This document shows positions 11,601-23,489 of a stretch of DNA of 64,000 nucleotides, piece by piece. Made by a program: the position numbers and the translations under genes. Source of the stretch: Serinus canaria (Eukaryota; Chordata; Aves; Passeriformes; Fringillidae); assembly GCF_022539315.1 (NCBI RefSeq), contig NC_066317.1, positions 44,238,435-44,302,434 on the forward strand, read 5' to 3'. The notes below the pieces were generated by a model, which saw only the letters and a list, made by a program, of their open reading frames with translations, ran no database searches and had not been told where the DNA came from. The first letter of the stretch is position 1. Every line of letters starts with the position of its first letter.

Positions 11601-14600
11601 ATCTTCCTTTAGGTCTCCTATCCTGGCATGAGCAAAGAGGTGAAATATCTAATTTTCCAGCTATTCTGAACAGTTGCTTCAGGAGGATGTTGGACATCCT
11701 CCTGAAGGAGGACAAAGTGCTGAGATGTCATTCTGAGAAGAGATTGTCTTGTCTCAATGGAGAGCAATGTTTGATAACTGTCAAAGACCAGGCAAACACT
11801 GTCCCTGGAAGCATTACAGTGTTCCTCACATCTGGTAGCTTTATAGTCTGCACATGATACTCAGGAATTGTTTCAACTCGTCCAGTCTTGCTTTTTGCAT
11901 CCTCTGCTCTGCACACAAGGCTGGGATGTTGCTCAGTCCTATCCTAGCCTCTCAATTTACTAAGTAAAGGACAGTGTAGTGTGTCAATTAGCCCCTCTAG
12001 CATTTGGCTACTGATTGGTATCATAACTTCCACTCTCATCTCAGAAATGAACGTTTGTTTTGACTCTGGCGTGTGACGCATGTGTTGTCACAGGGTCTTC
12101 CCTGCCCTTTTGGAACAGATGGAGTGGCAGGGCATAACATGTGGAGAGGGCTTATCCTGCAACTTGCATGCCCTGGTGTTGCTGCAACTGTCAACTATTG
12201 TGTTGACATTTAATTTAGTAGCTTTTGATAACATTGGAAAATAAGTGACTCATCACAGGGGCAGATGCAGAGAGTAAATTTCTTCTGAGACCATTACAGG
12301 AGACATTCTGTCATCTCCCCACGGTTCATATTGGACATAAATTGAACATTGACTCAAAACCTAACCTTTTCTAGACTGGCACTTGAATGAGCCCTAATGA
12401 TGTTTTAGGGAAAAAATGGTCTCTTGGGAAGCAAGAACCTGATAACTATAGGGAGTTTTTGAAAGTTAGGTATTTACATTCTGGATTTTAAAAGCTGTTT
12501 TATACATTTCTGCATGTTTTGATAAGATTTGCTAGCTGTAAGGTTTGTCCCTCTGGTGCCTGGAAACCAAGACAAAGGTCCTGTTGATTTCAATGAAGAA
12601 AACAGTATGCATAAGATACTAAATATTGTAAATTTTTGTAATAGAAGCAATATAAAAGTTACCATTAGAACTAGAATTATGCTGGACTGGAAAGGGTCTA
12701 AAGAAAGAGAATTAGATATAGATTTATAAACCCTAAATCAACTTAATTATTCACTCATACTAGGTCACCGGGGTTTCATAAAGTGCAAGTAAGTAATAAT
12801 TCTTCCCTCTTTGCTACTTTACTAGTGGATCATTCAGGAGAAACCCTGCCTCTAAATGAACCTAGTATGTTCCAGGAATGGTTCTGAGTTCATAAACTTT
12901 AGAATTTTGTCACTAAGTATTTTGTTTCATTACTTGTCTCTTACTTCCTTTTGTTTCTTTATGGTAATTAACCCAACCCAAGCAACTTGCAATCTTCTGC
13001 CCTCAGGTCACACTTCTGAGACAGGAGAGAAAATTTTGGAAAAGAAGCATAAAATATAGAAACTATTAATTTTTAAAAAATTAATTAACAGAAATGGTGG
13101 CTTTTCCTCAGCCCTTGCTTTGTCTGCAAAGGTTTTAGCTGAAAGATACCACTGTGTTGAATGCACAGCAGTCTCTGGCTTGTTCTGCTACTGAACTATG
13201 GTAGTTCTCTGGGTCAAATAAATAAACAAATAAAACCCAGGCACAAACAACCCCCTAGAGGAAACAGCCCTTTCTTTAACATAAGCTTCCCTAATTACTT
13301 CAGATTGATTTTGTCTCATTCATTGCTGACTTCTTCCTCTATACTCACCTACTGTGAAAATAGTGAAGCTGAACTAATACACTCAAACACATGCAAGATG
13401 AAGGAAAAAGAGAACAGAGTTTTTTGTTACCAACAAAACCTATTTGAAAAGGGAATCCTGTGAGCTAATAGTTTTTCCACTATATCTGCTAATGCTTTCT
13501 CATAGATTGTCCCTGGAGAAATGAATCATCTCCTGCACTGAAGTGCTCAAATAAGCATTATTTTTTTATATTTATTTTTTCCTTTAATGTTTTCTTTGCT
13601 AATGCATGTTGCTTACGGCTTTTTCTCTCTAAAAAATTTGCAAGAACAAATGCATTGCCTGCTCTATCAAAAAAAAAAACCCAAAACCCCTAGGTTTTTT
13701 GAAAGTCTGTGAACAACATGAGTGGCAAAAAAATTTTTTTCATCTAACACTAACAAATATTACATGGGAAAAAATAGCATATACTGATGGAAGTTACTAG
13801 GATACAACTTTGAAGTCACTTAATAAAATTGTAAGCTGCTTTTTGCCATTGTTATTAAATTGTGCAACTTCAGTTGCAGTGTTGGAGACCTTTCCTTACA
13901 GAGTACTCCAAACTTTCAGCACCGGTAATATTATCTCTCTGAACTCAAATACCTTTTATTCCATTTCTTATTCCTTCTCTATTAATAACTCCACTAAAAA
14001 TTAGTCAGTATTGCATTATTCCTTCATCTTGGAAAAGAGACAGAAGGAGGATGTAGTTAATACAAGGTTATGACCCGTAGGGAGGGGATGGGTAGGAATC
14101 CCTAGCTCGGTACTTCTTCCAAGAAAAGATCATGACAGCATAGAATGAAGACAGCTTTGAAAAGACTGGTGAAGACAAACAGTAGTGGTGTTTCACACAG
14201 TGTTTAGGAAACTTCTGGCACAAAGTGAGTGATGTGCATAAGGTGTGCCAGCACACACCATAATCACTCAAGGCATGCACGTGTCATAGGCCTGTAGGGA
14301 TGCCATAATCCAATTGAAAGAGTTGTGTTTGAGGATTGATCCTTGAATCCCTTGCCTTAGTTTTGTTATTTTCTTCAGAGTTTTGTATAATTCAAAGATA
14401 TTGCAGAAGAGATTTAAGTTCATAGTTTATGCCCAGGATGCTTACAATCATAACTTAAAATATGACTTAGTCTGAGAGGTTTGCAGTTAAGAGGGGTGTG
14501 TGCTGAGTATGGAATAAGAGTCACAGATACGTATGTTTGTTCAGATCAAGCAAGTATAAGTTTGTTGCTGTTGTTGTTTTCTTTTTTTTAAATATGGTTA

Positions 14601-17600
14601 AGGCCCTTTCCCCCTTTGAATGCAAGGTATTTAGTGAATGGACCTATAAGGATGCCTTACAGTAGGCAAGCTTGCCATGCCATTAGCTGCACTTACCTTT
14701 TTCTGGAAATATGCATATTTCACTTGTTATTATTACTCTGACTTCCTAAAAAAACTGTGTGAACTCTTACAGATAGACGATACATGTTCGGCTTACCTGT
14801 CCACAGACTCTCAGCCTCAGGTGAGTCAGACAGAGGTAACTACTATCTGGATACTGTTTGTTAGATGTAGTAGAATTGGAAGTGTGATAACTGAGTTCCT
14901 GCTTTCTTTGCATTAGGTATCCAGTACACTGGAAGAACTTTGTTTTTTGATCATGGGATTTCTCCAGAAACCACAGGTAACACACACAAAAGACTGCTTA
15001 GCATTTTTGAAGCCTGAACTCACAGTGTGCCATTGTCTACAATGAATTCTGAGGACCCAGTATGCAAAGTGTCATTCAGCACTGGAAGTACTTGTATCAG
15101 TTTTTACTCTGAAATGCCATGTGCCAGAATGTAACACTTTGTAAAGACAACTGGGATACATCAATGTTTGGAAAATTATCTCCAGGTTGAGTACAAAGTG
15201 TTAGGTGTTTTTATTGCTCTAGACTAGAGAAACTATGAATTCTCAACAGACAAAGAAATTTACTTGGGAGAGTCTGGGCATGAACAAGGGAACATCTGCT
15301 AAACACATCTAACTCTTCTAGGACAGAGTAATCAATGCTGTCTACAGAGTTTGAAATGATTAGTTAGATTGATAAGCAAAGACATACAATTCATCTGCCA
15401 AGGAAGAAGGATACAACCCAGTGCTGAAAAGATTATGTATGTAATCAAAATTATCAATTGTTCGTTTTATTTTAATGAATAAAAGCCTTTCTACCAACTA
15501 TTATTCCCACAGGGTTTAGATGAGAAAGACAACGCCAAAAGGGTAAGATGTCTATATATGTCCTATAATCACACTAAAAAAAGGCAAGAAAATCATAAAA
15601 CTCTTGCCCTGCATTGTAGTAAAACCACACTTTTAATTTTTTTTTTTTTTTAACAGTTCTTATTTCATTATTCTAAGACTCATGACTCGGGCAACTCAGA
15701 CATCATGGTAAGTGGCATAGCACCTCCTTATGAGTATATGTGTGCTTGTATACCAAACCAAGGTAATATTCCTTTTTTCAGTAGTGTCTCCAACTGTGTA
15801 GCAAGCTCAGGACTGGGAGTTGCATGTTTACAGTACAGAAGGGGTTTTAATAATATGGGAGTGGGTGATCAGTACTGTACAGTTGTAGAAAAAAAAATCT
15901 AACAAACTCAACCAAACATTCATGGAAACTCAACTGAATCTTAATCTTGAAGTTTCAAATTTTAAGAATGAGCTCAAACCCTTTTTTTGGGTATTGGAAC
16001 ATAGCACATGCAGTGATACAATGTGGACTTACAGGACCTGAGAACATGACCATAACTATTAGATACTCTTGAAAGCATTTTAATTAATTTTTAATTAAAC
16101 TGCAATAATTCATTTGCATATGTCATAAATATGTAGAGCCAAAATAGTATTTAAGTCTCACTTGGACTTTGGATTATATTTTGAATGAAAAATGTAGTTT
16201 AAACCGTGGTCAAGAATTGTTGCTCTAAACATATTCTCACAAACCAACAAGCCAAGTATGTGATCCATTCTTGCTTTTGAAATGCAAACATACTGTGTTA
16301 TCTGTGTGCATCTAGGCACCACAGGACTTTGAGAGAGTTAATCATATTCATATTTTCTTGTTTCTTAACAATCATTCTTGTGTGCCAATGCCCATATTTG
16401 CCTTGTTCTTTACATTTCTTCAGAAATATGTGGTGTATTTCCTAGAGAGTGACATTGCTCATATTGGTGTCAATGTTTTCGTGCTATAGCTGCTTTGGAG
16501 GCTTTAATGGTAATTAAGGCACAGTGAAACGAGCTACTTCTGCTGCTGCTTCTGCTTAAAAGGTTACTGCATTCCACTGCACCACCATCCTGAATACCAT
16601 TGCTGCTGCTCCCAGAGATTACTGCTCTCTCATTTTTGGTTTAGCTGTTCAGGTGACAATTTTCTAGCCATTCTCTGAGATACTTACTTGGGTGAGATCC
16701 ATCATTCTCATCTTTATGAGCTGTCTCCACTGGCTTCAAGACAGAGCCCAAGCAGACAGCTGGGATGTTCATTAACTACTTCAATCACACCAGATTCCTA
16801 CTTTTTTTTAGTTATTATGATCCCATATTGCTTACCTTGGGCAGATAGCACGAAATTGGCTACAAATAAGCAAGCTCTTTCTACCCATTAAGTAAAATAG
16901 CACTTTGGTAACTCTGGTTACCCCATATATTACAGTTCTCTTAATTGCATTACTTTTCAAAGAAGTATTGTAGCAAAAATGCATTGGTTTTTAAATTACA
17001 TTTATATGAGTTGAAGGTTTAAATTGATTAATGGAACACAGGTTTTTTAAAATTTATTTCTTCCTGTGGACCTCTCTCCGAAATCCCACATAGTTGAGGT
17101 TTTCCAGAGTGAGTACTTGGGCTGCACACAATGCCACTGTGCATAATTAGGCTGTCTGCAAGCTTGAAGTCTTGTTGAACCCAAGGAATTTCATGATCAG
17201 AGCTTAGATAGAGTGACCAGTGCCATGGTTACAAATGTCCCTTGAGAATGGATTTCTACTGTACACTGCTGTTCTCTAGCAATAAATCAATTTTTTCGGT
17301 TACCATTTATTTTGAAGTAAAATGAATTTCTCAGTACAATAGAGGTTGAAGCTGTTAATTCTATAGTAGAAAATTGTAGAAGTGTTAGTAGGATATTGTA
17401 TGGAAATATTCTCAGTACCACTCATAGAGACTGAACAAAGTTTGAATAATTCCAGGAGTCTGTAAATGGTTCTGAACTTTCAATTAGCAAAGGTGAGGAT
17501 ACACAGCTTTTCCCTCCATCTCTCTGTGTAGTGTAAATATAAATGTTGATTCCTGTTGTTGAATCAAGATGTTTTAAAAAAATAAGTTTTTCAATTAATC

Positions 17601-20600
17601 AGTTTCTCAGTCTTCAGTCCATTTTTGGTGCATGTTTTGTCCATGAGTCAGTACTGCAGAAAGAGACTTTTTTTGCATCATAAGGGCCAAATTCCACTGT
17701 TGCTCATGTGTGTGTGTTCGTGTCCTCTCAGTCATCTGTCCTGCATCCTTTACTGCAACTCGTTCCTCAGCTTAATGAGAGAAGACTGAAGAGATACAAA
17801 CCGGACGTATGTAAACTGAAACTCTGCATGCTTACGTTCTTACACTTTGTGATTCATTAGCATTCTAAAAATGCCCTTGTAGACCTTTCTGCTTATATAT
17901 TTTGGTTGGTCTACTCAAATCATGATGCTACACAATGTGTTTCAGGGTTATCTTGCTGTTATCTTTTTTCTTCCTCATATTGGGAAGAAAACCAGAACCT
18001 GCTGTACATAAACACATCCACCTCTCTCCCTGACTAGATAAGGAATTGAAAAGGTGGATAAGTGAAGGAGGAAACATGGTCCATTGAATTCATTTTTTCT
18101 CCCCAGTTTGAAACAGCACCAGATTTTTTCATGACTTTGATTCCTCTTGAGCTACAGCCTGCCTGATAGGATATGACCTAAGAGAGTCAAGCATTATTTT
18201 GGCTAGTCAATATAAGAGACAGCAAAATACCTTCTAGAGGGCAAGCATTAAAATAAAACTCTAAGTAATCATGCATCTTCATGAATACATATTTTTCTGT
18301 GGACATATGTACATGCAGGTTTGTGAATAAAATTGCATATTTATTATGGCAGGGGGTTTTTGTTTTTTTTTTTTAACATCTCCAAACCCTTAGAAGTTTA
18401 GAAGGTAGGTGCTACAAAAATGACAGATTGTTAGCTTCAGCTGTTTACTAACACCAAACTTCCAACATTAACTAAAACAAGAACATGTAATCTTTAGGGA
18501 GGGTCTGGTTGTAAGAGGAAAATGACATTAACATAAATCATAATTTCTCACTAGCAATTTTACTCTTGATTACTTTTCTGTCTGGATGAATTTCTTAATC
18601 TTGCAACAGCTGCCTATTTTGTTCCTGTTTCCAGTTTTTTTCACACATTGAATAGAAAAAGAAGAAAATATTATATATGAATACCATAAGACTCAAATGG
18701 CAATGTATAGAAAAATTTTACCCTTTTGAAATATAAAAAATTATAGTAGTGATCAAATTGTAAATCCAAGATGGGTGTTTCAAACACAGAAAATGCTAGA
18801 ATGAGAAGAACAATAGAAATAAAAATCATACAGATGTTTTATGTACAGTAAGAAACTGAATACAATGCTATATGTGATGAATTGAAGTCAGAATTAAAAT
18901 TAAGACTCAAAAATTATGTATAGTTTAAACTCTACTTCCTTTGAAAGCTTCCCTGGATTTAATCTAGTTTTGTAGTTTGGAAATGATGGGAGTCATCCTG
19001 TTTTACACAATTCTCCCAGCATTAGAAGAGAGCAGGTGTGATTCCTTTCTATGACACTTCACCTTATGATATTTACCCAAGAGATCACAGCACCCCAGTT
19101 TTTAGTTGAGCTATACCCCCATTGCTAAATAAAAGCCATCTTAATTTTAATGTTCTGGTAAGCATAATACTAAAATTATTTTGTTTCTCAAGTGTACTGT
19201 CTCCCCACCTGCAGGACAGACACATTGCTTCTCTCTGACACCAACAGAAGCAAATAAAACACTCTGATTAAGCTTATGTGTTCTCTAATCATGAAGGTCT
19301 CATTAAAGCAACTGGATACTTCATGCTTTGTACTTATTACATTTAGATAGACTTTCTGTTTTCTTCATCATTTGTTAGGCTCCTTGCTATGGGGAACACT
19401 AGGCAGCTGTTTCACCCTATGTGCAACATGGACAGGATAGACTACGACAAGTACTGCTCCTTGGGAGTTAATGTGAGAGGGGTGGTTGTGGTACATCTTT
19501 GGGAACAGTTTGGGGTCTCATTCCTGGGAGAAGCCCAAGTATTTCTAATATTTAAATTTTGTATTTTTGTCCTCCTGCTAGATGCAAAAAGCAACTCTAT
19601 ATGTAGAGACCACTATGATCAAGACACTCTTCTTGTGCCTGGGTAGTGAGCCCTGGAAAATCAGAGGCAAAGGCTGTTCCTCATTTCTAGTAACATTCAG
19701 AAGCAATCTGATCTGATCTAAAATGTCAGGTGGAATTTGACTCCACTCATGTGTTCTCTTCCATTTCTACATGACAACATAAGCTTTGTGTTACTGACAT
19801 GGGGAAATGCACATGAAGCATTTAAGTATGTAGTACTGAGGAAATATTTTTATACATACATAAACAACTTCTCTGTATGTATTAATTTACATCTGTAGAT
19901 ATAACTTAAAATACTTCTTACTTCAGGAAGAACTTCAGGGACCTGGAGTGATTCAAAGCAGAGGCTACTTCTTCTACAGGGTATGGTTTGTTTAATTTTT
20001 TTTTCTTTTTGTTTTGTGGTGATAGTTAAAAAAAAAAAAAAAGTAGAGAAATAACTGAATTACAGAAAGAATTACTGTGATTAAGGATACTTTTTTCAGT
20101 TAGACCATTCCACCCTACTGGACATCTCCAGGTCTGCTCCTGACATTTTCTTGTATTAAAATAAAGGCATTGTAGGAATTTTTTCAAAATCATATTCCTA
20201 GGTTTGTGTTTACATGATACCATTCTATGCCTTAAGAAGTCATTGGTTATTTTGTATCTATTTGTCAGAGAAAGTTCTAGAAAATATGGCATCTTGGAAA
20301 ATCTTTGTAAAATATTATTCAATAGGGTATGCTTGCACATGATATAAATATGTTTCCATGCTTACACACTATGCTAGGTCTGACCTTGCCATTTTCCTTC
20401 TGTTTTGACCAGTAAGGTAAGAAACTAGATACAGAAATTCTCATGAGATTGAATCTACTGTGTTCATCTTTTACACCATAGAGCCTTTTTACTTCACTTT
20501 AGCAAAACTGAGAAGGTGGCAAGTCAGACTTTCTGGCATTTCCGTTTAAGCAAGAAAGTGCCTGATGGCTTTAAATAAAAATGTGGTTAGGGTTGTACTC

Positions 20601-21347
20601 AATGATCCTAAAGGCCTTTTTGCAAATTAAATTATTCTATAATTCAAATGAAAAGACCACAGGTTTGTGTAATTATATTTCTTATGTATCAGGCTTGGAT
20701 CCTTAGAGTTGTTATGACAGGCCAAAGTTATGGGTAATATTAACATTGGAGCATTCATGCTTCCAGAGTAAAAGACAAATCCTTACTATGCCCAGGAAGA
20801 AATTTTTTATCAGCTTTAGTAAAAGTTGTTTCAAGTCACTCATTAGTGCAAAATATTTCTGAAAAACACCACAATGAAAAGATAAAAAGTCCTTGCCTAT
20901 ATCAAAGAATACAGTCTAAAAAGAAAATCATTGAAAGTGACATGTATTTGTTAGTTAACAGCAACAAGCACTGGTAGTGCAGTAATTCCAACAGTCAGAA
21001 AGCATTTTAAGAAAATGCAAAAAGAATAACAATCTCTTGAAATGACTTCTTACAGCTTTCTGCCCCTTATAAAATCATACAAGACAGAAAATTCATTCTT
21101 CAATTGATATGCAGTAAATTTTAGTATATAATTATTCTCCAGAGGTAGATACAGATTAAATAATTACTTATCTTAGGTCTATCTTTGACAATAATCACAA
21201 TGACACTACTGAGAAATTCACCAATTTCTAGTCACACAAAGTTGTTTGGGGCTCTGTTACTAAATTCTGTCAGTTTTACAGAACATATAACACTGAATAT
21301 TTGTCTTTCAGCCACGTAATGGAAGGAGATCAGTGGGTTTTCGCTAA
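8484..21347 (+). CDS. NMU: neuromedin U precursor (nine coding exons)
   Basis: This gene encodes the precursor of neuromedin U, a secreted amidated neuropeptide that acts on the NMUR1/NMUR2 G-protein-coupled receptors in smooth-muscle contraction, feeding, stress and circadian control. Nine exons (8484-8625, 11423-11481, 14773-14820, 14917-14976, 15513-15542, 15657-15707, 17732-17806, 19927-19980, 21312-21347) all have AG/GT borders and join in frame to 555 bases: 184 residues plus TAA, against about 174 in human. Residues 1-46 hold a basic stretch and a hydrophobic signal peptide (PLLLLFVLLASSISA). The acidic pro-region has two conserved cysteines (IDDTC, EELCF). A KR site precedes FLFHYSK, the start of the NMU precursor-related peptide. 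RRLKR then releases a 25-residue neuromedin U beginning YKPDEE and ending GYFFYRPRN, followed by the amidation glycine and RR. The core reads FFYRPRN, where mammals have FLFRPRN. Identity is certain from motif order. The start is chosen because it places the signal peptide just after it; an in-frame ATG at 8,217 lies upstream of the predicted TATA-like box. Confidence 0.97.
9571..9658. repeat. CT-rich microsatellite with poly-T
   Basis: Imperfect (CT)n from 9,571 to about 9,624, then an 18-base T run ending at 9,658. It lies in NMU intron 1. Confidence 0.9.
11423..11481 (+). CDS. NMU: NMU coding exon 2
   Basis: Acceptor GTGCTTCCAG|GT and donor GAG|GTAAAC. Together with the final base of exon 1 it encodes GAPMPSQALESDEDLQLLKE, which aligns with the human segment starting GAPILPQGL and ending in LQLWNE. 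It is 59 bases long and returns the frame to phase 0. Confidence 0.92.
11677..11707. repeat. perfect 14-bp inverted repeat, 3-base spacer
   Basis: CTTCAGGAGGATGT, spacer TGG, then ACATCCTCCTGAAG: all 14 arm bases pair. It lies in NMU intron 2, about 195 bases after exon 2, and would form a short hairpin in RNA or a small cruciform in DNA. Confidence 0.95.
14773..14820 (+). CDS. NMU: NMU coding exon 3
   Basis: Encodes IDDTCSAYLSTDSQPQ (16 codons, phase 0 at both ends), nearly identical to the mammalian IDDTCSSFLSIDSQPQ. Acceptor CTCTTACAG|ATA, donor CAG|GTGAGT. Confidence 0.96.
14917..14976 (+). CDS. NMU: NMU coding exon 4
   Basis: Encodes VSSTLEELCFLIMGFLQKPQ (20 codons, phase 0), matching the mammalian ALEELCF...MGMLPKPQ. 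Acceptor TTTGCATTAG|GTA, donor CAG|GTAACA. Only 96 bases separate it from exon 3. Confidence 0.96.
15513..15542 (+). CDS. NMU: NMU coding micro-exon 5
   Basis: A 30-base exon encoding GLDEKDNAKR. The final KR is the dibasic site before the NMU precursor-related peptide. Acceptor TTCCCACAG|GG, donor AGG|GTAAGA. Confidence 0.95.
15657..15707 (+). CDS. NMU: NMU coding exon 6
   Basis: Encodes FLFHYSKTHDSGNSDIM (17 codons, phase 0); FLFHYSKT is identical to the mammalian start of the precursor-related peptide. A strong poly-T tract and TAACAG precede it; the donor is ATG|GTAAGT. Confidence 0.96.
17732..17806 (+). CDS. NMU: NMU coding exon 7
   Basis: Twenty-five codons beginning SSVLHPLLQLVPQLNE and then RRLKR, the cleavage site that releases neuromedin U; the peptide starts YKPD at the end of this exon. 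Acceptor CCTCTCAG|TCA, donor GAC|GTATGT. Confidence 0.96.
19927..19980 (+). CDS. NMU: NMU coding exon 8 (peptide body)
   Basis: Encodes EELQGPGVIQSRGYFFYR (18 codons), the middle of the active peptide. The splice site falls between the two halves of the RPRN core. Acceptor CTTACTTCAG|GAA, donor AGG|GTATGG. Confidence 0.96.
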
Positions 21348-21351
21348 GGAG
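21312..21351 (+). CDS. NMU: NMU last coding exon (amidation site and stop)
   Basis: Encodes PRNGRRSVGFR and TAA at 21,345-21,347; four untranslated bases precede the donor GAG|GTATTT. The glycine after PRN supplies the amide and RR is the processing site. The stop lies only four bases before the exon junction, so the normal message should escape nonsense-mediated decay. Confidence 0.95.
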
Positions 21352-21946
21352 GTATTTATTTAATGCTTTTGATCATGATCTACATGTAAATTAGTTCATT
21401 TTTATCCAAATAGACCACAATATTTTTGTTGAGAAGCTGTCTCAGAAAGCTTTTAACTGTGTAATCAGCTTAGATTTCCACCCACAAACTTTTCCCAGAT
21501 GTGTTAAATACACTTAGATGTGTTAATTACACTTATCTTCAGATGAAGTGAACAGAAGCTGTAGGTATTCAGTTCCCAGAACAGAGAGCACAGAGGTGTT
21601 TCAGGCAGCAAGAAATAGAAAATATCCCACACTTGTAAACAATTTGGAAAATACTGATGATGACAAGTAAATCTAAGAAGGAACTGAGCCAACTACCTGT
21701 CAAAAGAATGCTGAGAAGTAAACTGACATCCTGAAGGTAATTCCCTAATCTTACAGAGATAAAAAACTCACACTGAAACTGAGTGCAAACTTCAGGATTT
21801 AATTTGAATGCCTGCAACTGTTTGGAGAGATGCAAAAATGTAGACCAATATTATGTATTTTCCAATGTATTTTATTCTGCCATCATTTTTAAGTGTATAT
21901 CAACTTAGAGTTATATCAACAGCTAATGCTCTATCTTATTTTTCAG

Positions 21947-22275
21947 GACTATAAATTCCTGACTTGGAACTAAAACTGCAGGAATACTGAGTACATGGAC
22001 ATACTGTTTTCCTTACAACAATTATTCATTATTAATGTACAATTAGAAATCACTCGAATGTAAATATTCTTAAGGGAGATTCTGTTAAGGAGGTCTTTAC
22101 TATCTTGATTATATTAAAAGCATATTAAAATTATTTGTTTCCTAGTGTTATGATGTTTACAACCACATGTAATTCAACTGTAAAAGAGTCAGTGTTTGCA
22201 CACAACAGACATTGCCTCTAACAACCCTGTTATGCAAATTTTCCCTTCTAAATAAAGGCCCTCAGCCAGACTGTT
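21947..22275 (+). other. NMU: NMU 3'UTR terminal exon
   Basis: A TTATTTTTCAG acceptor ends at 21,946, followed by AT-rich sequence without a coding frame and then a canonical poly(A) signal. A separate 3'UTR exon follows from the donor directly after the stop codon in the previous exon. The exact cleavage position is estimated. Confidence 0.7.
22251..22256 (+). terminator. NMU: NMU polyadenylation signal AATAAA
   Basis: AATAAA within TTCTAAATAAAGGCC, about 300 bases into the terminal exon. Cleavage is expected 10-30 bases downstream. Less canonical ATTAAA-like strings near 22,110 could give a shorter form. Confidence 0.65.
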
Positions 22276-22699
22276 GTTTTAATGAGAATGTTTGCAATCA
22301 AGACTACTGCATTTTTTCCAGAATATGTTGTGATTTGTGTGTTTCACCATCTGAAAAAAAAATTCCTTTTCCCTTATAAAAGGAACCTGAACAAGTTGCA
22401 CGTTTTGAAGAAATATTGTGACTTTAATTCATCTAAAATATAATGGCATGCTTTTTTAGCTCTTAAGAACGCAGATGCACTATGGTTCTCATTTAGAAGA
22501 AGACTTAATTGCAACTGGCATCACAATTTATTTGAAAACTCAAGTGCTTTTGATGGAGACTGAAAGAAGCTCTACTCAGAAGCACAAGTTGGCTTTACAA
22601 TCTTCCAGCTTATCTCTCCAAGTTTATTTTCACAGCAAAATTGTGTTAAATTATATTGTTGGGGTTGTAATTATATTGAAAGTAACTAGGCACTCAGAA

Positions 22700-22752
22700 C
22701 TAGATGGTCTTTAAGTCCCTTCCAACCCAAACCATTCTGTGCTTCTATGACT
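22700..22752 (+). repeat. CR1 LINE 3' tail fragment
   Basis: A short remnant with the typical CR1 end: a GATGGTCTTTAAGTCCCTTC-type string followed by CCAACCCAAACCATTCTGTG and a degenerate ATTCTATGA tail. It is heavily 5'-truncated and lies just downstream of NMU. Confidence 0.75.
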
Positions 22753-23398
22753 CAGCTTAGTAGAGGGCTGAAGTTTTTAACATTGTATTGGCTGGTCATG
22801 GTTTGAATTGGCCTCAGCATTACTACTCCTGCTTCTGCACTTTTGGATGAGCAATAAAACTTTAGAAGGTAGTTGGAAAAATTACGTCCTCAGAGGAAGC
22901 CAAATTGAGGAGACCTTTTCCTCTTCTTGCCCAATTGTTTTTGCTCCGCATTTTAATAATTACTACTTATAACAAAATTTCTTCAATATTTATGGTTTAA
23001 TTTTAGTGATTTTCACTTAGTTATTTTAAAAAGGATTCTGAATTAAACATGCAATGCAGATAGTGACAAGTGGTATGACATCTAACATGTACAGATAACT
23101 AATTTACATCATTTTATAAAGAAGCCAGTCAGTGTAAGGAAGACTACCATTCTGAATCATTAGTAGCAAGCCACCCCTATATTTCTGTACTTTCCTGTAT
23201 GGTTATAACTAAAGAAAGTCCATTTTTTTTCTCTCTCTTACCCAGAGAAATAAATACATATTTTTCTTTCATTAGTTCTACATAACATCTGCTTATTACT
23301 TTTCATACATTTAAAATGTTTGGTGACTCTGGAGAACAAAAGGTGGACTTCTTTTGTTTATTTGTTTGGTTGGTTGGGTTGGGTTTTTGTGTTTCTAG

Positions 23399-23489
23399 TG
23401 AAACCATATGAATGAATGAATCTTGAAGAATTACAGGAAGCTGAAGTTGGCTTTGATGAGACTGATAGGAAAGCTATTGCTATGTACAA
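23399..23489 (+). pseudogene. PDCL2: PDCL2-like relic, exon A (in-frame stop)
   Basis: The frame reads (V)KPYE-stop-MNLEELQEAE, then GFDETDRKAIAMYK. This aligns with the N-terminal helical region of phosducin-like proteins 2 and 3 (VKPFEKMTLAQLKEAEDEFD and VKTYEDMTLEELEDHEDEFN, each followed by AIEMYR-type sequence). The acceptor TGTTTCTAG|TG and donor AA|GTGTAG are still usable. A TGA at 23,413-23,415 breaks the frame, next to a short GAAT repetition that may mark the mutation. In mammals PDCL2 is a germ-cell thioredoxin-fold co-chaperone lying between NMU and CLOCK, so position supports PDCL2 over PDCL3, although the residues are mixed. No exon coding the initiator region was found. Confidence 0.75.

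Noticed and set aside
19389..19646. 85-codon plus-strand frame in NMU intron 7
   Set aside because: No homology, no splice signals and no codon bias; it sits between well-defined NMU exons.
22885..22925. Possible PDCL2 N-terminal exon (YVLRGSQIEET)
   Set aside because: Similarity to the ILPPKEE...IEEM region is too short and there are no convincing splice sites.
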